From contig CAIXFN010000108.1 of assembly GCA_903918755.1 (NCBI GenBank), forward strand, positions 1-64,000: a stretch of DNA of 64,000 nucleotides. The letters run 5' to 3'. Below the pieces are notes generated by a model. It saw only the letters and a program-made list of their open reading frames with translations. It ran no database searches and was not told where the DNA came from. The stretch comes from an uncultured Pedosphaera sp. (GTDB taxonomy: Bacteria > Verrucomicrobiota > Verrucomicrobiia > Limisphaerales > Pedosphaeraceae). The position numbers and the translations under genes were made by a program. Positions 41,568 through 51,519 of this stretch are shown here, in pieces. Position 1 is the first letter of the stretch, and each line of letters starts with the position of its first letter.

Positions 41568-42227
41568 TCAAGGATACCGGCCAAACGCATGCATAAATCC
41601 CTGCCTTCCCTGATACCCATTCTGCTCACATTGCCGCAAAATTTCGCCGTTCAAGGCCGGGTCGGGGGGATCACTGTTTTCAAATTCAAAGACGACCAAT
41701 CCGGCTTCCCGCCGGACCACCACCTTGCCCGCTCCCGGTTGCGCTTTGAGCCAGGCGGTCACCGCGCGATCATCCGCCGGCAAACGGTTGTAGCTGACCC
41801 AAAAAGTGGAAAAACGACTCCCTTGTTGCTTGGCATCAAAGAGCTTGCCATTGAACCCACTACGTCCCTGGTACCCCAATTCTTCGCATTCGGCCACCAC
41901 CTTCTGCAGGATCGCGATCCCCAGCGGCCGGGTCGTTTCAAACCGGATGTTAAGATGGTTGGATTGCCGCGTAACCTTGATTCGACGAATCGATCGGTGC
42001 GCATCCAGCCAGTTCTCGAGGCCCAGATCCCGGGCTGGGAAACGGGAATAAGCAATGTCCAATGAATATGCAACCGGGCGGCTGAATAGCCCGGCCACCG
42101 CCGCCTGGCCCGTTGCCACGAGCAGGAGACCCGCGATCAGATTCACCAAAAAATACCGCCGGCCAATCCCGCCACCGCGGGGAAGCAGCCGTAGATTGCC
42201 AGGCCAGGTTCGGGGGCGAAGATTCAT
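41568..42227 (-). CDS. Hypothetical envelope protein with internal duplication
   Basis: A 219-residue protein of unrecognised family. One N-terminal helix (about 25-45) serves as anchor or signal. The rest holds two similar units: LENWLDAHRS..IKVTRQ...IRFET...LGYQGRSGF (about 70-130) and VTAWLKAQPG..VVVRRE...FEFEN...NGYQGRQGF (about 155-213). Each unit has the form WL-basic-beta strand-acidic helix-GYQGR.GF. No catalytic residues stand out, so a binding domain is likely. It precedes the YdjM-like gene by 20 bases. Confidence 0.6.
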   Translation of the reverse strand: MNLRPRTWPGNLRLLPRGGGIGRRYFLVNLIAGLLLVATGQAAVAGLFSRPVAYSLDIAYSRFPARDLGLENWLDAHRSIRRIKVTRQSNHLNIRFETTRPLGIAILQKVVAECEELGYQGRSGFNGKLFDAKQQGSRFSTFWVSYNRLPADDRAVTAWLKAQPGAGKVVVRREAGLVVFEFENSDPPDPALNGEILRQCEQNGYQGRQGFMHAFGRYP

Positions 42228-42370
42228 AGCGCAAAAGTGATTGAGGCGAACACCGCCAACACCCTAAACCCCGCCGGACGTTACTTCAAGCGACGAATCA
42301 ATTTGTTAGTCGGGGTGGCGGAAATTCAACCGCTATCCCCCCTCCCGGATTGGGGCTGGTAACTGACGGA

Positions 42371-43423
42371 CTAAGGAGCCGGCTCTTGTTGGCTGATGCA
42401 ATGGAACGAACCCAACCCCCAGATCAACTCGGTCGAATCCACTCCCACCACCCGGTGTCGCGGAAAACATTCCTGCAGAATACCCAATGCGCGGCCATCA
42501 TTGGCGGCCCGGAAAGTGGGCATGACCACCAGATCGTTGGCGATGTAAAAATTGGCGTAACTCGCTGGCAAACGCTGCCCGTCATATTCGATCACCCCCG
42601 GCATGGGCAGATCCACAATCTGCAACGGCCGCCCATCCTGATCCCGCAAACCTTCCAAACGACGCCGATTTTCCCGCAACAAACCAAAGTTCTCGTCCGC
42701 CGAATCTTCCTCCACGACTGTCACCACCGTGGTGGGATTAACAAACCGGGTGAGATCATCGATGTGGCCATCCGTATCGTCGCCTACAATCCCTTCGCCC
42801 AGCCACAATACGTTGGTCACGCCCAGGAAATCCTTGAGATACTGCTCGATTTCAAGCTTGGACAGGTGCGGGTTACGATTGGGATTCAAGAGACAGGCCT
42901 CGGTGGTCAGCAAAGTGCCCCGGCCATTGACTTCGATGGAGCCTCCCTCCATCACGATTCCCGGGGAAAACAGCGGCAGTTCCCGCAACCGGGCCACGTG
43001 TTGGGGCACCGCGTCGTCCAGATCGAAGGGCGGATATTTGTTTCCCCAGGCGTTGTAACCCCAATCCACCACCCCGCGCTGACGCTTTCCTGCCGACTCC
43101 CGAACCAGAAAAATCGGGCCATGGTCCCGACACCAAGGCTCATAGGTGGGAAAATGATGGAACCGTACTCGCTCCAGGGGCGTGCCGTTTTCCAACAGCA
43201 ATCCCCGCACCCAATCCTCCATCGCGGCGTTCCAGACGTTCAGATTAACTTCCTCCACGGCCACCAATTCGCGGATAAATGCTGCGTAAACCGGGGGAAC
43301 AGTCTCGTATTTGCCGGGAAAACTAATGCCTTCGGGTCGCGGCCAACTCAACCAGGTGGACGCGTGCGGTTCCCATTCGGCGGGCATGCGATAACCAAAT
43401 GATGCGGGCGAAAGTGGTTTCAC
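42371..43423 (-). CDS. aguA: Agmatine deiminase (peptidyl-arginine deiminase fold)
   Basis: A 350-residue enzyme converting agmatine to N-carbamoylputrescine and ammonia. MPAEWEPHASTWLSWP, WCRDHGPIF, VMEGGSIEVNG, GDDTDGHIDDL and the catalytic Cys in GLGSFHCISQQEPA are all present. GTG 43423 (MKPLSPASFGYRMPAEW) is chosen; ATG 43387 is an alternative. It follows the aldo/keto reductase gene by ten bases on the same strand. N-carbamoylputrescine amidase is not in the window. Confidence 0.88.
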   Translation of the reverse strand: MKPLSPASFGYRMPAEWEPHASTWLSWPRPEGISFPGKYETVPPVYAAFIRELVAVEEVNLNVWNAAMEDWVRGLLLENGTPLERVRFHHFPTYEPWCRDHGPIFLVRESAGKRQRGVVDWGYNAWGNKYPPFDLDDAVPQHVARLRELPLFSPGIVMEGGSIEVNGRGTLLTTEACLLNPNRNPHLSKLEIEQYLKDFLGVTNVLWLGEGIVGDDTDGHIDDLTRFVNPTTVVTVVEEDSADENFGLLRENRRRLEGLRDQDGRPLQIVDLPMPGVIEYDGQRLPASYANFYIANDLVVMPTFRAANDGRALGILQECFPRHRVVGVDSTELIWGLGSFHCISQQEPAP

Positions 43424-43433
43424 AATACGTTCC

Positions 43434-44381
43434 TCAAGGCAGCGGCTCGCCCCGCGCGGCAATTAGCAGGCGGTACCATTCCTCCCGGCTCAGTTCCACG
43501 GCCAACGCCTTCACCGCTTCGCGAATGCGGCCGGGATTGGTGGAGCCGATGATCGGAATGATTTTGGCCGGGTGTTTCAACAGCCACGCCAAAGCGATGC
43601 CGGTGCGGGAAGCCCCGTGGGCGGCGGCCAGCGCGTCCAAAACTTCCAGCACGGAATCCACCTTGCCGGCGACATTACGCAAGGGAAAATTGGGATTATT
43701 GCCGTCCCCCAGCAGTCCCTTGGCCAGGGGACTCCACGCGAGCGGGGTCAGGCTGTTTTGCAGGCATTGATCCAGCGTGCCATCCGTGAAGCAGTCCAGT
43801 TTGGCCAGGCTGATTTCCACTTGGTGCACCACCAGCGGCATCGGACAGGCGGCTTGCAGCACTGCCACCAGGGAAGGCCGGGTGTTGCTTAGTCCGAAAT
43901 AGCGGACCTTGCCCGCCCGTTGCAACTGCGCAAAGGCCTGCGCCACTTCCACCGGATCCGCGAGGTAATCGGGCCGGTGCAGTTGATAAAGATCAATCGT
44001 CTCCACGCCCAGGCGTTCCAGCGAACCTTCACACGCGCGAATGATGTGCTCCGCGGAAAAATCATACCGGCCGGGGGCCCCGGGGACGGGATCCCCCGCC
44101 ACGCGAATCCCCCCCTTGGTGGCGATCAGGATCTGCTGCCGCATCCCGGAAACCTCCCGGAGCACCTGTCCGAAAATCCGCTCCGCCATCCCGCGACAAT
44201 AAATATCGGCGTGATCAAAGAGCGTATAGCCGGACTCAAAGGCGGCAATCACGGCTTGTCGCCCTTCCTGTTCCGTCGCCGGCGTGACCTCCGCCGGGGT
44301 CCAGGTCCCCGCCAGACGCCAACAACCGTAGGCCAGGCGGCTGCTCATCAGCGCGGAAATACCGATGGGAATTTTTTGCAT
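43434..44381 (-). CDS. Aldo/keto reductase
   Basis: A 315-residue NAD(P)H-dependent oxidoreductase. The catalytic tetrad is visible as DHADIYC (Asp and Tyr), ATKGG (Lys) and LHRPD (His); GSTNPGRIREAV is the cofactor-binding end. It resembles the YdhF group. ATG 44381 is preferred to TTG 44390. It is first of a two-gene operon with agmatine deiminase, but no shared chemistry is obvious. Confidence 0.88.
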   Translation of the reverse strand: MQKIPIGISALMSSRLAYGCWRLAGTWTPAEVTPATEQEGRQAVIAAFESGYTLFDHADIYCRGMAERIFGQVLREVSGMRQQILIATKGGIRVAGDPVPGAPGRYDFSAEHIIRACEGSLERLGVETIDLYQLHRPDYLADPVEVAQAFAQLQRAGKVRYFGLSNTRPSLVAVLQAACPMPLVVHQVEISLAKLDCFTDGTLDQCLQNSLTPLAWSPLAKGLLGDGNNPNFPLRNVAGKVDSVLEVLDALAAAHGASRTGIALAWLLKHPAKIIPIIGSTNPGRIREAVKALAVELSREEWYRLLIAARGEPLP

Positions 44382-44525
44382 AGTCGTCAAGCGCCAGCAG
44401 GGTAAAACCAGACGGAAGCGGGCGCAAACCCAAAACGGAGCTATTCGCCGGGAAATGCACTGAACAAGTTCTGCTGATTTTGATCGACTGCACGAAGGGA
44501 AACTTTAGGATCAAGGAAAACTGCC

Positions 44526-45275
44526 ATGAAGCGTTTGGAAAATTCTGCGTCCGCGCCCCAACCGGGCCACCGGCGCCGTGGGGCCTTCACCCTGATTGAG
44601 TTGCTGGTCGTGATTGCCATCATCGCGATTCTTGCCGCCCTGCTCCTCCCCGCTCTGGCCCGGGCCCAGTCGCGGGCCGTCCGGATCAAGTGCATCAACA
44701 ACGAGAAGCAAATCGGCCTCGCACTGCTCCTCTATGCGGACGACAACAAGGATCTCTATCCCGCTTATGGCGATTGGGCGGCTTTTGGCGGTAAGAAGGG
44801 GGTGGTCACCTTGCACGGCAGCCTGATCGAGGAAACGAACCGCCCCCTGAACCGCTATACTTCCAACATCGAAGTTTACCATTGCCCGGCGGACAAGGGT
44901 GATGCCCTGTATCCGTCGGTCACGCAGAACTGTTGGGATGCGTGGGGCAATAGTTACCTTATGACCTGGGCTTCCGAACGGTATCGCGTACAGCATGTCG
45001 GCGGCGACAGTCTGGTCTCGGCGAGCGACCCGGCGTCGGTGCCGATCCGCGGCCGGACGGTGGCGCAACGCCCCAGCTACAAATTAATTCTGAGCGATTG
45101 GCCCTGGTTTGGGGACCGGGATATCAACAACCCGCGCAGCGTGTGGCATAATGACCGGGGCAAGCCGAATTTTCCCACCCTGTTTGGGGACAACCATGTG
45201 GACAATTTCAAGTTCCCGGCGAACCGGCAAAGTCTTGACGGTCTGGCCCCGGATCTGAATTTTGCGTGGTGGTGA
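44526..45275 (+). CDS. Pseudopilin-like secreted protein (prepilin N-terminal signal)
   Basis: A 249-residue protein. The N-terminus [20 protein letters not shown] is a class III prepilin signal cut before Phe21, followed by the conserved Glu and the hydrophobic helix. The globular part keeps the verrucomicrobial/planctomycetal pattern of this expanded family: [19 protein letters not shown], then YHCPAD, and near the end FGDNHVDNF. Verrucomicrobiota encode many such type II secretion-like proteins of unknown job. AAGGA lies ten bases before ATG 44526. It is monocistronic. Confidence 0.85.
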   Translation: MKRLENSASAPQPGHRRRGAFTLIELLVVIAIIAILAALLLPALARAQSRAVRIKCINNEKQIGLALLLYADDNKDLYPAYGDWAAFGGKKGVVTLHGSLIEETNRPLNRYTSNIEVYHCPADKGDALYPSVTQNCWDAWGNSYLMTWASERYRVQHVGGDSLVSASDPASVPIRGRTVAQRPSYKLILSDWPWFGDRDINNPRSVWHNDRGKPNFPTLFGDNHVDNFKFPANRQSLDGLAPDLNFAWW

Positions 45276-45278
45276 GCC

Positions 45279-46337
45279 TCAGGCTTTGAGCAGGTCAAAC
45301 TGCCACCTCATGAGGATGGTTTCGGCCTGCTGCCAATCCTCCGCCAGCGCCAACAATACCGCCCGACTGGCAATCAAAGTTGGGTCCAATCCCAATTCCG
45401 CCGCGCGCGCATCGCGCCGCTGCTGCAATTCCACCATCCGGCGCTTTTCGGTATCGGTAATCCGACGGCTGATCTGCCGGATGGGGTGTGGATGTTCGTC
45501 CGCGGGAATCGCGAGGCCTTGCGTGATGGCCGCCAGCAACGTTTCGCGACGCCGATCCGAGAATCGGCGCGGGATGAAGGGATCCAATGGACGTCCGGAA
45601 TCTGCCGCGGAAGCCAGGTCAAGCAAAGTTTCGTGCGACAAGATAAAAAAAGGTGGGCGGTTGGCCACCGTGGCCTCTGCTTCCCGCCACCGCCAAATTT
45701 CCCGCAGCACCGCCATGGCCGGCCGGCTCAGTCGATTGCTGCCTTTGATCCGCCAGACGAGATCGGCATCCACCGGCCGCAATTGTGAACAATCCGCCAC
45801 CAGTCGCGCGCACGATTCCTGATGCCAGCCCAGGCGGCCCTTGGCGAGTAATTCAGCCTTGAGCAAATCCGAGAGGGGTTTGAGGTAGTGCGTGTCGTTG
45901 CGCGCGTAGGCCGCCATCCGGTCCGTCAGCGGTCGCTTCGCCCAATCCGCCTTCTGGGAACCCTTGTCCAACGTCACTCCCAGGAACTGCGAAACCAGAT
46001 TGGTGAGGCCGAATTGCATAATGCCGAGCAATCGACTGGCTAGCATGGTATCAAAAATCGCGGTGGGCGCGAAATCGTGGTGTTTTCGAAACAACCGCAA
46101 ATCGTAATCAGACCCGTGCATGATCAGTTCATGGGCACTGAATGCCGCAAGCAGCGGGGCGAGGTCAATGTCCGCCAAAGGGTCGATCAACTCGTCACCA
46201 AAAGGGGTCGTAATCTGGAGCAGGCACAGTTTTTCCGGATACGCATGCAGGCTGTCCGCTTCCGTGTCGAGGGCTATCCAGGGGGCATGTTGGAGCCGTC
46301 CCAAGCATTCTTTGAGTCTTGTTTCGCTGTCAATCAC
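45279..46337 (-). CDS. rnd: Ribonuclease D
   Basis: A 352-residue 3'-5' exoribonuclease for tRNA end processing. The DEDDy site is intact: ALDTEADSL, HGSDYDLRLF and YARNDTHYL. An HRDC domain follows (about 205-285). GTG 46337 gives VIDSETRLKECL, the normal N-terminus; the open frame runs on to 46487 but would overlap the divergent acyl-CoA ligase gene. Its end is three bases from the end of the convergent pseudopilin gene. Confidence 0.88.
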   Translation of the reverse strand: MIDSETRLKECLGRLQHAPWIALDTEADSLHAYPEKLCLLQITTPFGDELIDPLADIDLAPLLAAFSAHELIMHGSDYDLRLFRKHHDFAPTAIFDTMLASRLLGIMQFGLTNLVSQFLGVTLDKGSQKADWAKRPLTDRMAAYARNDTHYLKPLSDLLKAELLAKGRLGWHQESCARLVADCSQLRPVDADLVWRIKGSNRLSRPAMAVLREIWRWREAEATVANRPPFFILSHETLLDLASAADSGRPLDPFIPRRFSDRRRETLLAAITQGLAIPADEHPHPIRQISRRITDTEKRRMVELQQRRDARAAELGLDPTLIASRAVLLALAEDWQQAETILMRWQFDLLKA

Positions 46338-46429
46338 TGCTGCAACATTATCGCTAACGCCCGGGACTGGAAACCAGAAAATGACTTCACACTTGGCGCG
46401 GGCCGGGGAGACCGCTAATTTGAGATTCA

Positions 46430-47923
46430 ATGAATCTGGTCCTTTCTCTTGACCGTGCGGTCGCGCAAAACCCGAAAAAAGCGGCAATTTTCTGGGGTGA
46501 GTGCGAAATCAGCTATCTCGAACTCCAGGCGGAAACCACCCGGGTGGCGGCTTATTTGCAACAGGTGCTCGGGGTTCGCGCGGGTGACCGCGTTGGCCTG
46601 TGGTTGAAAAACTGCCCGGAGTTCATCCCGGCTTTGTTCGGAATTCTCCAAGCGGGAGCGGTGGTCGTGCCGATCAACAACTTCCTCAAGCCGAACGAGG
46701 TGGCCTATATTTTAAACGATGCGGGGGCGGATGTCCTGCTCACCGATGCCGGACTGGCCACGGGCATCCCCGAGTTGACCGCGGCGCGGCCTTCGCTGAA
46801 GTCCTTGATGCTCGAGCAATTTGGCCAGGGCAACCTGACGGCCCCCGCCTTTGTCCCGGTCGAGCGCAGCGAAGCGGATCTGGCGGTGATTATTTACACT
46901 TCCGGCACCACGGGCCGGCCCAAAGGAGCCATGCTCACGCACGGAAACCTGATGCATAACGTCGAGAGTTGTCGGCGGGTCTTGGAAACGATTGCGGACG
47001 ACCGGATCGCCGTACTCCTGCCCATGTTCCACAGCTTCATGCTTTGTGTGGGGGTCATGCTGCCATTGCTGGTGGGCGCCTCAATCGTGTTGCTGGGTTC
47101 CGTCCATCCGCCTCGCAGCGTGATGCAGGAAATCATCCACCGGCAGGCGACCATCCTGCCTGCGATTCCCCAGTTCTTCCGCACTATGACCCACGCCCAG
47201 TTGCCCGACCACTTGCCGTTGCGCATGGTCATCAGCGGCGCTGCCCCCCTGCCCTTGCAAGTCCTCGAGGATTTCAGCAAAAAATTTCCTTTCCCGCTGA
47301 TCGAAGGTTACGGGCTGAGCGAGGCCAGTCCCGTCGTCACCAAAAACCCCCTCCACGGGGTGCGCAAACCCGGCTCGATCGGCTTGCCCATTTACGATGT
47401 CGAAGTCACGATTCAGGACGATTTCGGCAACGTGCTGCCGGACGGCCAACCGGGCGAGTTGTGCGTTCGGGGTGGCAATGTCATGCTGGGGTATTGGAAT
47501 CAGCCGGCCGAAACAGCCAAGGCTCTCCGCAATGGTTGGTTGCTGACTGGGGATATCGCTTATCGGGATTCGGATGGCTACTTTTTTATCACGGACCGGA
47601 AAAAGGACATGCTCCTCGTTAACGGGATTAACGTTTACCCGCGGGAAGTGGAGGAGATCATCTATCAATTCCCCGGGGTCAAAGAGGCGTCGGTGATCGG
47701 GATCCCCGACACCCGCAAGGGCGAACAGCCCTTGGCCTTCGTCTCCGTGAACGAAGGCGGCGCGGTGGATGAGACGGCATTACTGCACTTTGTGCGCTCC
47801 AAGATCGCCGATTACAAAGTGCCGCGGCGGGTGGTTTTCCTGCCCGCCCTGCCCCGGAACGCCACCGGCAAGATCCTGAAGACGGCTTTGCGCGATTTGG
47901 CAGCCCAGCAGGCAACCGCTTGA
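46430..47923 (+). CDS. Long-chain fatty-acid-CoA ligase
   Basis: A 497-residue AMP-forming enzyme activating fatty acids with ATP and CoA. The P-loop IIYTSGTTGRPKGAM (about 153-167), the AMP motif GYGLSEASPV, LTGDIAYRDSDGY and the hinge DRKKDMLLVNG are intact. The C-terminal catalytic lysine sits in NATGKILKTALR. It is FadD-like but compact. Divergent from RNase D over 92 bases. No beta-oxidation gene is adjacent. Confidence 0.9.
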   Translation: MNLVLSLDRAVAQNPKKAAIFWGECEISYLELQAETTRVAAYLQQVLGVRAGDRVGLWLKNCPEFIPALFGILQAGAVVVPINNFLKPNEVAYILNDAGADVLLTDAGLATGIPELTAARPSLKSLMLEQFGQGNLTAPAFVPVERSEADLAVIIYTSGTTGRPKGAMLTHGNLMHNVESCRRVLETIADDRIAVLLPMFHSFMLCVGVMLPLLVGASIVLLGSVHPPRSVMQEIIHRQATILPAIPQFFRTMTHAQLPDHLPLRMVISGAAPLPLQVLEDFSKKFPFPLIEGYGLSEASPVVTKNPLHGVRKPGSIGLPIYDVEVTIQDDFGNVLPDGQPGELCVRGGNVMLGYWNQPAETAKALRNGWLLTGDIAYRDSDGYFFITDRKKDMLLVNGINVYPREVEEIIYQFPGVKEASVIGIPDTRKGEQPLAFVSVNEGGAVDETALLHFVRSKIADYKVPRRVVFLPALPRNATGKILKTALRDLAAQQATA

Positions 47924-48393
47924 TTAAAAATGACTTAAAGAAGTAACGGAGGATGTATTCCAACCGGAAGCAGCAACCCGCCCAACCCCGCAAAGCCCCA
48001 GACTACGGCAGCGACGTTTCCAGTGCCACAGTCCAGCTTGGCGACGGCAGAAAGACGACCTGAATTTGGCGGGGAGTGCGAGGCGTCCGAGCGTGCTCTT
48101 CAACCAAAAGCACGCCCGGACGGATATTTCCCGATCTCTCGCAGCCTGGACTTTGGCAGTTTGCGCTTCTGCCGCCGCCCAATTTCATCCCAAAATTCCG
48201 ATGAAAACCGGATCTTGAACTCGAACCGAGCTGCCAGATCTTCTTCACTCGCGATTATTACTACACCTGGAAACCAGCGGACGATACTGTGCCTTGCGAG
48301 GCACACCCTGTGCTTTCCTCAGCACAGGGTTGCCCGCCCCCGGCGTAAAATTCATAATCGGACCACACTCCATCCGAGAATGGCGTCAAACTG
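47924..48393. other. 470-base non-coding stretch
   Basis: No supported gene. The only clear structure is the tandem hairpin at 48289-48330 close to the downstream kinase gene. Open frames here are short and match nothing. Confidence 0.5.
48289..48330. repeat. Tandem perfect hairpins
   Basis: Two hairpins abut: GTGCCT-TGCG-AGGCAC (48289-48304), then arms ACCCTGTGCT (48305-48314) and AGCACAGGGT (48321-48330) around TTCCTC. They end 63 bases before the kinase ATG. No T-run follows on the plus strand. They may form a 5' leader structure of the kinase gene or a REP-like dispersed element. Confidence 0.5.
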
Positions 48394-51300
48394 ATGCGCA
48401 AAAGCTGGCTATTTCCGCTGGCGACAGCCCTGCTCTTCTCCACTCTATCCTGTTGGGGACAAAGGGCTTCCAATTGGCGCGTATATAAACTGGCGGACGG
48501 ACTGGTCTCCGCGGAATGCACTGCGGTGACGGTCGATTTGCATACCAATGTGTACGTCCGCCACCCAAAATTTGACTCCGCTACCGTCCTGGATGGATTC
48601 GGTGTGCGCACGATTGTGTTCCCGCGTTCGGGGATCGACCGGATCTATGCCAGTCCGGGCGGACGCCAGATTTGGGCGGCATATGCCGACGGATTGCAGG
48701 AGCAACTGAACGAAGTTTGGGTGCGGTTTCCCGTGCGGGAAATCGCCGCCGAGATGCGGGACCCAAATCGCGATCCTTCCCATCCCATCCCTCTCTGCCC
48801 GGTGCGCCAGGGACGGGTTCTATACCTGTTACGCCGCGAACTGATGGAACTCAACGCGGAACAAACCAATGCCGTCAAGCGAACTTCTGTCCGTTCCGTC
48901 ACCGAGACCGGTCTGGGAAGTTTCCTCGATATGACGATTGCCCGCGATGGCGGCTTGTTGATCACGGGCGAGCGCGGACTGGCGCGGGTGGAAGGACCGG
49001 CGCGGCTTATCCGCCCGGAAACGCGCTGGCAGGAACATTTCCTGCCCGAATCTTTTGGCGCCCACAACCTGTCTCAACCGGTGGAAGATGCCGATGGGGG
49101 CGTCACGGCGATCGCCGAAACGGTGGATGGCAAGCGCAAGCTGATCGTCCATTTTGATGAGCGCGATGGCTGGTCATTGCCGCCCGGACTGCCGGCCATG
49201 GTGCGACAGGAACCTCAGCGGGCCTGGCGTGGACCGTTGGGCACATGGTGGACCACCGGGGGGGAGGGATTATTCCAATGGGACCCCGTCGCCCAGCAAA
49301 TGTTGGAGAATGAGGAGGTCCAGGCCCGCCGTTACTTCGACCTGGCCACGGAAGCCGGTGGCGCGTTCTGGCTGGCCAGTTCGGACGGCCTCTTCCGCTA
49401 TGCCCCCCAAATCTGGCGCAATCTGGACCTCCCGCAGCCGGTTAATTTCCCGGTCAGTTGCCTTACCGAAGACGACTCTGGTCGGCTCTGGTTTGCCACC
49501 ACGAATGCGGTCTATGCGTGGCAAAATGAGCAGTGGCGGGAATATCCCTTTCCCGCGGCACAATCCGAGCAATTGCGCGAAATCCGGACTTTAACCTCCC
49601 TCCCCAATGGGAACCTGCTGCTGGAGAGCGCAACCCGCGGATATCAATTGCAAGCGGAGGTGGGTCAATTTGTGTCCGCCGCTTCGGCCGAAGGCCAGCG
49701 CACCTTTAAATCCTTGGGCCGATTCCGCAACGGCAGCGTGATCGTGCAAAATCTGCGCTCGAATCTCCCCCCCTCGGCTTACCATTTGCAGTTGTACGAC
49801 GGGACCAACTTTAAACCCTGGCCGGTGGCGGAACCCGAGGCTGGTCTGGGCGAGGACCTGCTGGCCTGTCTGTCGGCCCTGAATGGCGACATCTGGTTGA
49901 GCGGTCGCAACGGGGTCGGCTGGTACCATGACCGCAAATGGCAGTTGTTCCGCGTCGCTACGGGAGATGCTCCGGAAGGAATGCTCCGCTTCCTGGAACT
50001 GGCGGATGGCCGGATTTGGGGCGCCACCCGTGACCAACTTTGGACTTTTGATGGGCAAGGCTGGTCCCGCACCCGGCCCGGTTTTGACCGGATCAATGCC
50101 ATCGTGCGGTATGGCGATGGCGCTTGGGTGGCCAGCAATTCAGGACTTTACCGTTATTTCCAAGGTGCCTGGGTGGAAAACGGGATCGAGGAGGGCTTGC
50201 CCCCGGCAGCCATCAACCAGATGTACCTGGATCGTCGTGACCGATTGTGGGTCGCCACCGCCCGCGGCTTGAGCCGGTACCATCCGGAGGCGGATCTCGA
50301 TCCCCCGCGGACCTATATCCAACCCATTCAGGACAAGGGCAACCCCATTGAAGTGGGCAGCACCGTGGCGCTTAACTTCTTCGGCCAGGACAAATGGAAA
50401 TACACGCCCCGGGACCGCTTGCTTTATTCCTACCGTCTGGATGAAAAGGACTGGACCATATTCCAGGAGTCCAACACCGTTTCGTTCTTCGATCTGACGG
50501 AAGGCAAGCATGTCTTCCAAGTCCGGGCGATGGATCGGAACTGCAACATTGACAACCGTGCGGCCCGGCTGGAATTTTCGCTAACGCTGCCCTGGTACGA
50601 GGAGTCGCGCTTATTGCTCATCACCGGCGCGGGGGTGGCGGCGGCCGTGTTCTTTGCCGCGTTGGCCTTTAACCGGCACCGCCGGTTGGTGCGCAGCTAT
50701 GCGGAAGTTGAGCGGCAGGTGGCGGAACGCACGCGACAATTGGAACGCGCCAACCAGGAGTTGCTCCAAAGCCAGAAAATGACGGCCTTGGGCACCCTGG
50801 CTGCCGGGATTGCCCACGATTTCAACAATATCCTTTCCATCATCAAAGGCTCCGCCCAAATCATCGAAGACAATCTGGAGAATCCCGAGAAGGTCCGCAT
50901 CCGGGTGGACCGCATCAAGACGGTGGTGGAGCAAGGCTCGGGCATCGTAAGGGCGATGCTCGGGTTCAGCCGGGCTTCCGATCGCGAACCGGCGCTCTGC
51001 GACATCAATATGGTGGTGGAAGACACCGTGAAATTGCTGGGGGACCGGTTCCTCCGGGAAGTTGAAATTCGGCTCGACCGTTCCCCCAATCTGCCCAGCC
51101 TTCCTGCCCCCAAGGATTTCATCCAGCAAATCCTCTTGAACATTCTCTTCAATGCGGCGGAAGCCAGCAGCGATCGCAAACAGGTGGTTCTCGCCACCGG
51201 GCAAACCACCACCCTGCCGCTCGGATTGGCCCTGGCACCCGCTCCGGCGCCGCGCTACGTCACCGTGACGATCACCGATTTCGGTTGCGGCATCACCGCG

Positions 51301-51519
51301 GAAAACCTCCCCCGGATTTTCGAGCCCTTTTTCACCACCAAGGCCCTCTCGGCCCGTCGTGGCACAGGTTTGGGTCTTTCCATGGTGTATGAACTGGCGA
51401 AAAAGATGTCCGCGGGCCTGGCGGTCGCATCCGTGCTGAATCAAGGCACCACCTTTACCCTGGTCCTTCCCGCCGGCCCGGAACTCAAGTTCCCGCCGGC
51501 CCGGAACCCAGGGAGTTGA
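48394..51519 (+). CDS. Beta-propeller (Y_Y_Y) sensor histidine kinase
   Basis: A 1041-residue membrane kinase. Signal peptide at 1-22. Propeller repeats run to about 640 (DSGRLWFATTNAVYAW, DRLWVATARGLSRY). A Y_Y_Y domain (about 645-730) and one helix (about 735-757) precede the kinase part: DHp box LAAGIAHDFNNILSIIKGS and ATPase domain with LFNAAEAS, DFGCGIT and GTGLGLSMV. It resembles the kinase at 33762-37496 but lacks the PAS domain and has a classical H-box. No receiver domain or response regulator is adjacent, so it is an orphan. The 3' end overlaps the convergent cNMP gene by 35 bases. Confidence 0.87.
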   Translation: MRKSWLFPLATALLFSTLSCWGQRASNWRVYKLADGLVSAECTAVTVDLHTNVYVRHPKFDSATVLDGFGVRTIVFPRSGIDRIYASPGGRQIWAAYADGLQEQLNEVWVRFPVREIAAEMRDPNRDPSHPIPLCPVRQGRVLYLLRRELMELNAEQTNAVKRTSVRSVTETGLGSFLDMTIARDGGLLITGERGLARVEGPARLIRPETRWQEHFLPESFGAHNLSQPVEDADGGVTAIAETVDGKRKLIVHFDERDGWSLPPGLPAMVRQEPQRAWRGPLGTWWTTGGEGLFQWDPVAQQMLENEEVQARRYFDLATEAGGAFWLASSDGLFRYAPQIWRNLDLPQPVNFPVSCLTEDDSGRLWFATTNAVYAWQNEQWREYPFPAAQSEQLREIRTLTSLPNGNLLLESATRGYQLQAEVGQFVSAASAEGQRTFKSLGRFRNGSVIVQNLRSNLPPSAYHLQLYDGTNFKPWPVAEPEAGLGEDLLACLSALNGDIWLSGRNGVGWYHDRKWQLFRVATGDAPEGMLRFLELADGRIWGATRDQLWTFDGQGWSRTRPGFDRINAIVRYGDGAWVASNSGLYRYFQGAWVENGIEEGLPPAAINQMYLDRRDRLWVATARGLSRYHPEADLDPPRTYIQPIQDKGNPIEVGSTVALNFFGQDKWKYTPRDRLLYSYRLDEKDWTIFQESNTVSFFDLTEGKHVFQVRAMDRNCNIDNRAARLEFSLTLPWYEESRLLLITGAGVAAAVFFAALAFNRHRRLVRSYAEVERQVAERTRQLERANQELLQSQKMTALGTLAAGIAHDFNNILSIIKGSAQIIEDNLENPEKVRIRVDRIKTVVEQGSGIVRAMLGFSRASDREPALCDINMVVEDTVKLLGDRFLREVEIRLDRSPNLPSLPAPKDFIQQILLNILFNAAEASSDRKQVVLATGQTTTLPLGLALAPAPAPRYVTVTITDFGCGITAENLPRIFEPFFTTKALSARRGTGLGLSMVYELAKKMSAGLAVASVLNQGTTFTLVLPAGPELKFPPARNPGS

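Noticed and set aside
46338-46487. N-terminal extension of RNase D
   Set aside because: The open frame continues upstream but overlaps the start of the divergent acyl-CoA ligase gene, and family members start at the VIDSET region.
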